Shown one piece after another: positions 42,849 to 50,413 of a DNA stretch of 64,000 bases; position 1 is the stretch's first letter; every line of letters begins with the position of its first letter. The stretch spans positions 1 through 64,000 of the forward strand of contig NZ_CP149798.1 in assembly GCF_037940415.1 (NCBI RefSeq). The letters run 5' to 3'. A program made the translations under genes and the position numbers. The notes under the pieces are model-generated. The model worked only from the letters and a program-made list of their open reading frames with translations. It did no database searches and was not told the origin of the DNA. This DNA comes from Streptomyces sp. f51 (GTDB lineage: Bacteria; Actinomycetota; Actinomycetes; Streptomycetales; Streptomycetaceae).

Positions 42849-44243
42849 TCATGACGCCACCCGGCCGGGGTGCGCCTCGGTGTCGGTGTGCGCCCCGGCG
42901 TCGGGGTGGGCGAGGCCGAGGTGGTCGCGCAGGGTGGTGCCCTCGTACTCGGTGCGGTAGACACCGCGTTCCTGGAGGAGCGGGACGACGGTGTCCGCGA
43001 AGGAGTCGAGGCCGCCCGGGGTGATGTGCGGGACGAGGATGAACCCGTCGGAGGCGTCGGCCTGGACGAACTCGTCGATGGTCCGGGCGACCGTCGCGGG
43101 GCTGCCCACGAAGGCCTGCCGGCTCCCCGTCTCGATGACGAGGTCGCGGATGGACCAGTTGTTGGCGGCGGCCCGCTCCCGCCACTCGCGGGCGGTGGCC
43201 AGCGGGTCGCGGTACATCCGGACCTGGGCACGGCCCCGGGCGACGGTGTGTTCACCGAGGTCCGGGTCGATGTCGGGCAGCGGCCCGTCCGGGTCGTACG
43301 CGGACAGGTCGCGGTTCCAGACGAACTCCAGGTGCTTGATGGCGGTCGCGCCGCTGACCTGCCGGCGCCGCACCTCCCGGGCGTGCTCCTCGGCCTCGGC
43401 GTCGGTGTCCCCGAGGACGAAGGTCGCGGCGGGCAGGATGAGCAACTGGTCGGGGCGGCGGCCGTAGCGGGCGAGGCGGGCCTTGACGTCCGTGTAGAAG
43501 GCCTGGCCCTCCTTGAGCGTGGAGTACCGGCTGAAGATCGCGTCGGCGCTCGACGCGGCGAACTCGCGGCCCTCTTCCGAGTCACCGGCCTGGAAGATCA
43601 CCGGGCGGCCCTGCGGGGAGCGCGGAACGTTGAACTGGCCCTCGATGTCGAAGTGCCGGCCCTCGTGGACGAAGGCACCGGCCTTGGCGTCGTTCAGGAA
43701 CGTTCCCGTCTCCTGGTCAGCGACGATCTCGTCCCCGCGCCAGGAGTCGAAGAGCTCGTTGGCCGTGCTCAGGAACTCCTTGGCCCGGGAGTAGCGCTCC
43801 TCCTGCGGCAGGAAGCCGCCGCGGCGGAAGTTCTCGCCGGTGAAGGCGTCCCAGGAGGTGACGACGTTCCAGGCGGCGCGCCCCGCGGAGAGGTGGTCGA
43901 GACTGGCGAACTGGCGGGCCACCTCGTAGGGCTCGTTGAAGGTGGAGTTGATGGTGCCGGTCAGACCGAGGTGTTCGGTGACGGCGGCGAGCGCGGCGAG
44001 GACGGTGAAGGTGTCGGGCCGTCCCACGACGTCCAAGTCGTAGATCTTTCCGCCCTGTTCGCGAAGTCGCAGGCCCTCGGCGAGGAACAGGAAGTCGAAC
44101 CTGGCGCGCTCGGCAGTCCGCGCGAAGTGGGCGAACGAGCTGAACTCGATGTGGCTGCCGGCCTCGGGGTCGCTCCACACGGTGGTGTTGTTGACACCGG
44201 GGAAGTGCGCCGCGAGGTGGATCTGCTTGAGCGGCTTGCTCAT
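42849..44243 (-). CDS. LLM-class flavin-dependent monooxygenase, NtaA/DszA/CmoJ-like
   Basis: The 464-residue protein belongs to the same family as the gene at 37496 but is clearly divergent. It reads IHLAAHFPGVNNTTVWSDPEAGSHIEFSSFAHFARTAERARFDFLFLAEG, then LGLTGTINSTFNEPYEVARQFASLDHLSAGRAAWNVVTSWDAFTGENF. Bacillus YtnJ/CmoJ, the C-S-bond-cleaving monooxygenase of S-alkylcysteine salvage, is in this family. FMNH2 could come from the convergent ssuE. It starts 18 bases downstream of the preceding LLM gene. Confidence 0.9.
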   Translation of the reverse strand: MSKPLKQIHLAAHFPGVNNTTVWSDPEAGSHIEFSSFAHFARTAERARFDFLFLAEGLRLREQGGKIYDLDVVGRPDTFTVLAALAAVTEHLGLTGTINSTFNEPYEVARQFASLDHLSAGRAAWNVVTSWDAFTGENFRRGGFLPQEERYSRAKEFLSTANELFDSWRGDEIVADQETGTFLNDAKAGAFVHEGRHFDIEGQFNVPRSPQGRPVIFQAGDSEEGREFAASSADAIFSRYSTLKEGQAFYTDVKARLARYGRRPDQLLILPAATFVLGDTDAEAEEHAREVRRRQVSGATAIKHLEFVWNRDLSAYDPDGPLPDIDPDLGEHTVARGRAQVRMYRDPLATAREWRERAAANNWSIRDLVIETGSRQAFVGSPATVARTIDEFVQADASDGFILVPHITPGGLDSFADTVVPLLQERGVYRTEYEGTTLRDHLGLAHPDAGAHTDTEAHPGRVAS

Positions 44244-44261
44244 GGTCGGGGTCCTTCCGGC

Positions 44262-45470
44262 TCAGGCGGTCGTGGCGTAGCGGTTGGCGGGGCGGGCGAG
44301 CCCGAGCAGTCCGCGCAGGGTGTCGGCCTCGTAGGCCCGCCGGAACGCGTTCCGGCGCTGGAGTTCGGGCACCAGGCCACGGGTGATCGCGGGCAGGTCG
44401 TGCCCGGCCACGGCGGGCCGCAGCCGGAAGCCGGACAGCCCTGCCTCGCCCAGCTCCTGGAGCAGGTCGGCGAGTTCGGCGGGCGTTCCGGTGAAGATCC
44501 GGGCGTCGCTCGTGTACGGCCGGCCCGCGAGGACGTCCAGTCGCTCGCGTCGGGCCCGGGCGGCTCCGGGGTCGTCGTCCAGGAAGACGACGAGGTCGCC
44601 GAAGACGTGTACGGTCTCGTCCCCTCGACCGGCCGCCCGCTGCTCCGCGCGGATCTCCTCGACGACGGAACGGGCCTGGCCGGCGTCGTGCGGGGTGACG
44701 TAGCCGACGTCGGCGGCCCGGGCCAGCAGCCGGTACGGGACGGTGGCGTGGGCCAGGGCGCTGACGATCGGCTGCCCCTGCGGCGGCCGGGGCGTGATCG
44801 AGGGGCCCTTGACGCGGAAGTTCCTGCCCTCGAAGTCGATGTAGTGGACCCTGTCGCGGTCGATGAACCGGCCGGTGGCCTCGTCGCGGATCTCCGCGTC
44901 GTCCTCCCAGCTGTCCCAGAGTCTGCGGACGACCTCGACGTAGTCGGCGGCCTCGTCGAAGAGTTCGGTCACCAGTTCCTGGGCGGCGGGCGTGTCGTAG
45001 TCCTCGATCCGCAGGGGCGGGAAGGTGCGCCGTCCGAAGTGCGCGGCCTCGTTCTGGCGTGCGCTGACCTGCACGCGCAGGCCGGCGCGGCCGGAGCTCA
45101 CGTAGTCGAGGGTGGCGATCGCCTTGGACAGGTGGAACGGCTCGGTGTGGGTGGTCACGACCGTGGGCACCACGCCGATGTGGCGGGTCACCGGCGCGAC
45201 GCGCGACGCGATGAGGACGGCGTCGAGGCGGCCGCGGACCTGGTCGGTGCGGCCGTCGGGTCCGGTGAACGAGGAGGACTGGAGGCCGAGTCCGTCCTCG
45301 ATGGTCACGAAGTCGAGCAGACCGCGCTCGGCCTCGGTGACGAGGCCGGTCCAGTAGGCGGCGGTCAGCAGGTCGTGGGGGCGGGCCACAGGCTCGCGCC
45401 AGGCGGCCGGATGCCAGCCGGCGCCGTCCAGGGCGACGGCGAGGTGCAGCGGAGAGGGTGACGAGGACAC
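44262..45470 (-). CDS. LLM-class flavin-dependent oxidoreductase, third of the leftward set
   Basis: The 402-residue protein has an LLM barrel: LHLAVALDGAGWHPAAWR, RGLLDFVTIEDGLGLQSSSF, ARVAPVTRHIGVVPTVVTTHTEPFHLSKAIATLDYVSSGRAGLRVQVS. It keeps the family's C-terminal ending on FRRAYEADTLRGLLGLARPANRY, also seen in the two NtaA-type proteins here (EYAADTLRGNLGL, EYEGTTLRDHLGL). That suggests the three arose by duplication. It is first in its unit, 72 bases after the leader ORF at 45543. The substrate is unknown. Confidence 0.88.
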   Translation of the reverse strand: MSSSPSPLHLAVALDGAGWHPAAWREPVARPHDLLTAAYWTGLVTEAERGLLDFVTIEDGLGLQSSSFTGPDGRTDQVRGRLDAVLIASRVAPVTRHIGVVPTVVTTHTEPFHLSKAIATLDYVSSGRAGLRVQVSARQNEAAHFGRRTFPPLRIEDYDTPAAQELVTELFDEAADYVEVVRRLWDSWEDDAEIRDEATGRFIDRDRVHYIDFEGRNFRVKGPSITPRPPQGQPIVSALAHATVPYRLLARAADVGYVTPHDAGQARSVVEEIRAEQRAAGRGDETVHVFGDLVVFLDDDPGAARARRERLDVLAGRPYTSDARIFTGTPAELADLLQELGEAGLSGFRLRPAVAGHDLPAITRGLVPELQRRNAFRRAYEADTLRGLLGLARPANRYATTA

Positions 45471-45542
45471 GGAAGTGCCTTCCTGATCGACCGTACGGGG
45501 AAGCCCGCCCCGGTGTGCGGGGCGCGGCTGCGTGGGAACAGG

Positions 45543-45656
45543 TCAGGGGCGACAGAGGGCGCTGGCGAACCGCAGCAGATCGATGTGCGGCCGGCCGTAC
45601 AGGTGCGGAAGGCGGGGCGGGAACGGGCTCGGCGCACGGTGGGACACGTACCGCAT
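45543..45656 (-). CDS. Cys-containing leader peptide upstream of the three LLM genes
   Basis: Thirty-seven codons from ATG 45656 end with PHIDLLRFASALCRP. The first ~22 residues are Pro/Arg/His-rich and variable, while the end matches the leader motif V/I-D-L-x-R-x-x-S-A-L-C. It lies 72 bases before the first LLM gene, with a GC-rich hairpin (GCCCCG...CGGGGC) between. Because the GNAT gene is upstream on the same strand, this leader marks a second promoter or an internal control point. Confidence 0.75.
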   Translation of the reverse strand: MRYVSHRAPSPFPPRLPHLYGRPHIDLLRFASALCRP

Positions 45657-45766
45657 GTGTCTCGCCTCCGCCCTCTCGGCCCCGTGTTCCCGGGGTCCCG
45701 CTCGGCCCGGCACCGGTCGGCGTCCGACGGGGCGCCACACAGTCCTGAACCATCGCAACCGCACGG

Positions 45767-46540
45767 CTACGCCTTTTCTTCCGGCTGCGCGGCGGCAACT
45801 CGTGTCTCCCGCGCGGCCTGTGGTCCGCCGGGGGTGCGGACGAGCACGAACCGCGTGCGGCGGCGCAGGGTGAACCCGATGGATTCGTAGAGCCGGATCG
45901 CGTTCGTGTTGTCCGCGGCGGCGTGGAGGAAGGGGGTGTCTCCCCGTTCCGTGATGCCGGCCGCGACCGCGCGGACCAGGCGGGTGGCCAGTCCCCTGCC
46001 CCGGTGGCCGGGGAGGGTGCAGACCGCGCTGATCTCGGTCCAGCCCGGCGGGCGCAGCCGTTCGCCGGCCAGCGCGATCAGCCGGCCGTCCTCCCGGATG
46101 CCGAGGTAGGTGCCGAGTTCGACGGTTCGGGGCAGGAAGGGGCCCGGCCGGGTGAGGGCGATCAGGTCGAGGATCTCGGGCACGTCGTCGGGGCCGAGTC
46201 GTACGGCTTCGGGCGCGGGCTCGGAGCGCAGCGCGGTGGCGGTCAACTGGACGCCGTCACCGCTCTGTTCGATGGTCCAGCCGGCGGGCACCGTCTGGAC
46301 CGCGGTGACCGGGGTGAGGGTGCCGGGGCCGACGAGTTCGGCCAGGTCGGCCCAGGAGCGGGGGTCCGCCGGGTCGTCGAGGGCGGCGAACGGGGACACG
46401 TCCGTGGGGTAGCGGGCGGCCCCGCCGACGCGCTCGGCGAGGTGGGCGTGCGGGCCGGTCAGCGCGGCCCAGGCCGCGTTGTCGAGGATGTGCGGTGTGG
46501 TCGGGGCCGGGGAAGGGGCGGAGTGGACACTGGTGGACAT
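45767..46540 (-). CDS. GNAT-family N-acetyltransferase
   Basis: The 257-residue protein has a poorly conserved N-terminal half. The C-terminal GNAT domain (about residues 130-245) includes the acetyl-CoA loop VCTLPGHRGRGLATRLVRAVAAG and HAAADNTNAIRLYESIGFTLRRRTRFV. In Bacillus the equivalent salvage operon begins with an acetyltransferase (YtmI/SnaA) that N-acetylates S-modified cysteines before monooxygenation. The same pairing here suggests that role, by inference. It lies between the amino-acid ABC genes and the LLM genes on the same strand. Confidence 0.87.
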   Translation of the reverse strand: MSTSVHSAPSPAPTTPHILDNAAWAALTGPHAHLAERVGGAARYPTDVSPFAALDDPADPRSWADLAELVGPGTLTPVTAVQTVPAGWTIEQSGDGVQLTATALRSEPAPEAVRLGPDDVPEILDLIALTRPGPFLPRTVELGTYLGIREDGRLIALAGERLRPPGWTEISAVCTLPGHRGRGLATRLVRAVAAGITERGDTPFLHAAADNTNAIRLYESIGFTLRRRTRFVLVRTPGGPQAARETRVAAAQPEEKA

Positions 46541-46585
46541 GGCGGTGCGGGTTCTCCGTATCTGGAACGCGGCCGGACGCGCCCC

Positions 46586-46614
46586 GGGACCCCGCCGCGG
46601 CGCGGCGGAGTCCC
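46586..46614 (-). terminator. Hairpin between binding-protein and GNAT genes
   Basis: A 13-bp arm pair (one G-T mismatch) around a GGC loop lies 18 bases past the binding-protein stop. With no T-run it may be a partial terminator or an mRNA-stability element that lowers downstream expression. Confidence 0.5.
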
Positions 46615-46631
46615 CGAGCGGGCGGTGTGGT

Positions 46632-47657
46632 TCAGGAATTGTCGAGCGGGAGGCCGGGCGGGTTGACCTCGGAGGTCTTCACCGCCTCGTTCGAGAGGTT
46701 CCAGGCGGCGAGCCACTTGGCGTACTGGCCGTTCTCGATCAGGTAGTTGATCGCGTCGGCGACGGGCTTGGCGAGCCCGCTGTCCTTCTTCGCGGTGGCC
46801 GCGATCAGCCCCTGGATCGTCTCGCCCGCCCCGGAGAACTGCCCGGCGTTGCGGGTCGGGTTGGGGGACTTGGCGTTCTGGGTGACGTGGTAGGCGACGG
46901 CGGGGTTGGGGCCGAAGGAGGCGTCGATCTTGCCGCTGTTCAGGGCGAGGGCCGTGGCGTTGTTGTCCTGGTAGTACTTGACGGTGAGCTTCTTGCCCTC
47001 CTTGGCGAGCTTCGCCTTCCACTCCAGGAGGATCTTCTCCTGGTTCGTGCCGGCGCCCACCGCGACGGTCCTGCCCGCGAGGTTCCGGTAGTCGCCGGCG
47101 AAGTTCCACGTGCTCTTCTTCGGGACCTCGAAGGCGAGGTTGTCCTGCCGGTAGGAGGCGAACTCGTACTTTCTCTTGCGCTCCTCGGTGTCGGTGACAT
47201 TGGAGAAGGCCACGTCGACCTTGCCGCTGTCGATGCCGACGAAGAGGTTCTCCCAGGTCGAGTTCTTCACCTCCGGCTTCAGCCCGAGGACCGCGGCGAC
47301 GAGTTTGCCGAGGTCGGGTTCGCTGCCGGTGAGCGTCTTCTGGTCCGAGCCGACGAAGTTCAACGGCGGTGATCCGGCGGGCAGCGCGCCGATGCCCACC
47401 ACCAACGTGCCCTTCTTCGCCACCGACTTGGGCAGTTCGGCACTGATGGACTTGACCTCGGACACCTTGAGTGCGGTCTCCTTGGCGGCGCCGTTGGACA
47501 GGGCGCCCACCGTCACCGTTCCGGTCGCGTCGGTCCGCGTCCGGGTGGCGGCGTCGCTGTCCGCGCCGCAGGCGGCGAGAGAGGCGGCGAGGGAGGCGAC
47601 GGCGGCGGTCGCGGCGACGCCGCGGAGGGTCCTGCTGTTCAGGCCGAGGGTGCGCAT
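46632..47657 (-). CDS. Amino-acid-type ABC transporter substrate-binding lipoprotein
   Basis: The 341-residue protein has lipobox LAAC (Cys30) and a family-3 solute-binding fold (GTLVVGIGALPAGSPPLNFVGSDQKTLTGSEPDLGKLVAAVLGLKPEV; LFVGIDSGKVDVAFSNVTDTEERKRKYEFASY; GRTVAVGAGTNQEKILLEW). Family-3 proteins take polar amino acids and, in TcyJ/K/TcyA-type systems, cystine and S-modified cysteines. It is last of the three transporter genes, 150 bases after the ATPase, an unusual order (permease, ATPase, binding protein). Confidence 0.92.
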   Translation of the reverse strand: MRTLGLNSRTLRGVAATAAVASLAASLAACGADSDAATRTRTDATGTVTVGALSNGAAKETALKVSEVKSISAELPKSVAKKGTLVVGIGALPAGSPPLNFVGSDQKTLTGSEPDLGKLVAAVLGLKPEVKNSTWENLFVGIDSGKVDVAFSNVTDTEERKRKYEFASYRQDNLAFEVPKKSTWNFAGDYRNLAGRTVAVGAGTNQEKILLEWKAKLAKEGKKLTVKYYQDNNATALALNSGKIDASFGPNPAVAYHVTQNAKSPNPTRNAGQFSGAGETIQGLIAATAKKDSGLAKPVADAINYLIENGQYAKWLAAWNLSNEAVKTSEVNPPGLPLDNS

Positions 47658-47807
47658 GGCTTTCCTTTTCGGGTGTGCGGTGAGGAGTGTGGGGGAGCGG
47701 CCCGGGCGGGCCGCGGAATCGGGGGGCTGCCCCGCTGTGGGTGGAGGAAGGCAGCACGAGGGAGCGCCCGTCGAGCGGTGTCGCGCGGGGCGTCCTGGCG
47801 GGAGCGG

Positions 47808-48593
47808 TCAGAGCACCTTGCTCAGGAACTCTCTGGTGCGCGCTTCCCGCGGATGGTCGAGCACCTGCTCGGGCGGTCCCTGTTCGACGATCCGCCCGCC
47901 GTCCATGAACACCACCCGGTCGGCGATCTCACGGGCGAAGCCGATCTCATGGGTGACGATCACGAGCGTGGTGCCGCTGTGGGCCAGGTCCTTGATGACG
48001 GCGAGGACCTCGCCGACCAGTTCGGGGTCCAGGGCGGACGTCGGTTCGTCGAAGAGGATGACCCCGGGCCGCAGGGCCAGGGCGCGGGCGATGGCCACAC
48101 GCTGCTGCTGACCGCCCGACAACTGCCGTGGGTAGGCGTTGGCCTTGTCGGCGAGACCCACCCGTGCGAGCAGCTCGCGGGCCAGCTCCCGCGCTCCGGG
48201 CCTGGACAGCCTGCCGGTCGCCACCGGGGCGGCGGCCACGTTGTCCAGCACGGTCAGATGAGGGAAGAGGTTGAAGTTCTGGAAGACGAACCCGATGCGG
48301 CTGCGCTGGGCCAGGATGACCCGCTCGCTCAGCTCCTTGAGCCGGTCGCCGTGCCGGCGTACACCGATGAGTTCGCCGTTCAGGCTCACATGGCCGACCT
48401 CGGGCTTCTCCAAGTGGTTGATCACGCGCAGGAGGGTGGACTTCCCCGAGCCCGACGGCCCCAGGATCACCGTGACCTCGCCGGGCCGTACGGTCAACTC
48501 CACGCCGTTCAGTACCTGTTGGATGCCGTACCACTTGTGGACGTCGTGCACCTCGACCGCCGCGGGCCGCGTCTCGCTCGTCACGCCGGTCAT
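47808..48593 (-). CDS. Amino-acid-type ABC transporter ATPase
   Basis: ATG 48593 overlaps the permease stop (ATGA). The 261-residue protein has Walker [11 protein letters not shown]-loop [18 protein letters not shown], signature LSGGQQQRV and Walker [14 protein letters not shown]. It continues with [27 protein letters not shown], the polar-amino-acid (GlnQ/TcyC) pattern. A short insert, [19 protein letters not shown], before the Q-loop is typical of this branch in actinobacteria. It energises the permease encoded just upstream. Confidence 0.95.
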   Translation of the reverse strand: MTGVTSETRPAAVEVHDVHKWYGIQQVLNGVELTVRPGEVTVILGPSGSGKSTLLRVINHLEKPEVGHVSLNGELIGVRRHGDRLKELSERVILAQRSRIGFVFQNFNLFPHLTVLDNVAAAPVATGRLSRPGARELARELLARVGLADKANAYPRQLSGGQQQRVAIARALALRPGVILFDEPTSALDPELVGEVLAVIKDLAHSGTTLVIVTHEIGFAREIADRVVFMDGGRIVEQGPPEQVLDHPREARTREFLSKVL

Positions 48594-49594
48594 ATCGCCG
48601 TCTCCCTGCGGACCCGGGCCCGCGCTTCGCGCAGACCGCTTCGTACCTTCTGCAACGGGGTCGGCGGCAGGGTGCGCAGCGCGCCCCGCGAGTAGTACCG
48701 CTCGACGTAGAACTGGATGACGGACACGACGCTCGTGAGGATCAGGTACCAGGCGGTGGCGACGAGGAGCAGCGGCACGATGTCGCCGGGGTAGGTGCTG
48801 CCCATGCTCTGCACGGATCCGAACAGGTCCAGCAGGGACACGTAGAAGACGAGCGAGGTGCCCTTGATCAGACCGATGAGCTGGTTGACGTAGTTGGGGG
48901 TGATGGAGCGCAGCGCCTGCGGGAAGACGATCCTCGCGAACTGGTACCGCTTCGGCAGGCCGAGGGCGGAGGCGGCTTCGTGCTGCCCCTGGTCCACGGA
49001 GAGAAGACCGCCGCGTACCACTTCGGAGGCGTACGCCGCTTCGTTCAGACTCAGTCCGACGACGGCGACGGCCATGTCGGTGGCCAGGCGGGACTCGTCG
49101 AAGGTGAAGAAGGCGGGACCGAACGGAACGCCTACGCTCAGCGTCTGGTACAGCGCGCTGAAGTTGTAGAGGAAGAGCAGGACCACGATGAGGGGTACCG
49201 AACGGAAGAGCCAGGTGTAGACCCAGCTCACCGCGCGGAGCACCGGACTCCGGGAGAGCCTGGCCAGGGCCAGGAGAATGCCGCCGAGCAGGCCCAGCAG
49301 GGCGCTGTAGAGGGTGACTTCGAGGGTGATCAGCAGACCGTCGAGAATGGTCGGGCGCAGGAACCAGTACTGGAAGCGGTCCCACTGGTAGAAGGGGTTG
49401 GTCACCAGGCCGTGGACGATCTGGGCGACCAGCACGAGCACCACGGCGGTGACGATCCAGCGGCCGGGGCGCCGGAGCGGAAGGACCCGCTGAGCCGCCA
49501 GAGGTGCGGGGGCGGCGGGGTCGTCGGTGCGGGGGATCGCCTCGGTCGGCGTCGCCGGCCCGAAGGACACGGCGCTGCCTGGGAGTTGACTCAT
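48590..49594 (-). CDS. Amino-acid-type ABC transporter permease
   Basis: The 334-residue protein has five or six spans and the HisM/GlnP signature around the EAA loop ([50 protein letters not shown]). A 40-residue hydrophilic N-terminus precedes the first span. It is the only permease gene, so it should act as a homodimer. GGAG lies six bases before ATG 49594. It heads the operon below the leader at 49763. Confidence 0.95.
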   Translation of the reverse strand: MSQLPGSAVSFGPATPTEAIPRTDDPAAPAPLAAQRVLPLRRPGRWIVTAVVLVLVAQIVHGLVTNPFYQWDRFQYWFLRPTILDGLLITLEVTLYSALLGLLGGILLALARLSRSPVLRAVSWVYTWLFRSVPLIVVLLFLYNFSALYQTLSVGVPFGPAFFTFDESRLATDMAVAVVGLSLNEAAYASEVVRGGLLSVDQGQHEAASALGLPKRYQFARIVFPQALRSITPNYVNQLIGLIKGTSLVFYVSLLDLFGSVQSMGSTYPGDIVPLLLVATAWYLILTSVVSVIQFYVERYYSRGALRTLPPTPLQKVRSGLREARARVRRETAI

Positions 49595-49762
49595 GGAGAG
49601 CTCCAGCGGATTCGGACACCCCGGATCCGCGCAGGCGGCGACGCCGTGCCGAGAAAGGAGACGCTCGGTACGAGGCGGTGCGCGGCCGCACGCGAAACGG
49701 GTGCTGGACAGGTGAGGGGACGCGCCGCGACAGCGGCGGTCGTCAGAGACTCGGAGGAACCG

Positions 49763-49909
49763 TCAGCCCTGGCTGATGGGGCGACACATGCCCGTACACA
49801 GGGCGCTGTTGACGCGCAGCAGGTCCACGGAGCGGTCGGCGCAGAGCACATCGCGACCGGTGCGCCGCCATGCGGCCGTCCCGTCAGCTGTGTGCATCGC
49901 CGTCACCAT
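49763..49909 (-). CDS. Cys-containing leader peptide upstream of the amino-acid ABC operon
   Basis: Forty-eight codons from ATG 49909 (GGAGAAG five bases upstream; ATG 49897 is an alternative) contain RSVDLLRVNSALCTGMCRPISQG at the end. It has the leader core D-L-L-R-V-x-S-A-L-C, plus a second Cys four residues on and an earlier VLCAD. Three Cys codons make it the best cysteine sensor of the four leaders. The gap to the permease start is 168 bases. Confidence 0.75.
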   Translation of the reverse strand: MVTAMHTADGTAAWRRTGRDVLCADRSVDLLRVNSALCTGMCRPISQG

Positions 49910-49947
49910 TTCTTCTCCGGCCGAAAAGGCATCCCGTTGTGGGCCGC

Positions 49948-49977
49948 ACGTTAGGCCCGTCCCGAAAAGAATGTCAA
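49948..49977 (-). promoter_or_regulatory. HrdB-type promoter for the leader and amino-acid ABC operon
   Basis: On the minus strand, TTGACA (49977-49972) and TAACGT (49953-49948) are 18 bases apart, placing the start point about 40 bases before the leader ORF. This is a close match to the housekeeping consensus. Confidence 0.6.
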
Positions 49978-50235
49978 TGCGGGTGACCACCAGGTGAGAC
50001 CGTGTTGTCGGCCTTCTTGACGGCACAACAGGGCGCCCCGAGACTGACATGGACGGTCACGATTGTCAGCGCCCTCGGTGCGGTTCCGTCCGCTCCGGAG
50101 GTCATCGGCCCCGGCCCGCTGACAGGCAACCCTTCCACCGCGACGGGGTGCCCCGGGTGACGACCGGGTTCCGCCGGTGCGGCGGGACAAGCGTGGTCTC
50201 GCGTCTCGCGAGCCCTGAGGTGGGGACCGGTGGGA

Positions 50236-50301
50236 ATGCCAAGGAACGGCTTGACGAGGCGCCTGCACATCGATCTGTTGCGTGTCTCCAGCGCCTACTG
50301 A
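50236..50301 (+). CDS. Leader peptide upstream of the GST-like gene (Cys replaced by Tyr)
   Basis: Twenty-one codons from ATG 50236, behind GTGGGGA, encode a short Arg-rich start and then RRLHIDLLRVSSAY, stop. The motif is identical in form to the other leaders except that the expected Leu-Cys is Tyr followed by the stop, so no Cys codon remains. It may be a decayed sensor or one tuned differently. The GST-like gene begins 112 bases downstream on the same strand. Confidence 0.65.
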   Translation: MPRNGLTRRLHIDLLRVSSAY

Positions 50302-50413
50302 TCCGCGACCGGTCCGTCCGATCCGGACCGGTGCGACAGGCGCAGTCAATCCGCATCCCGGCCGCCGGTGCCCACAAAGCGGCGGTGGCTTCCTTCTTCC
50401 CCCAGGGAGAGTC

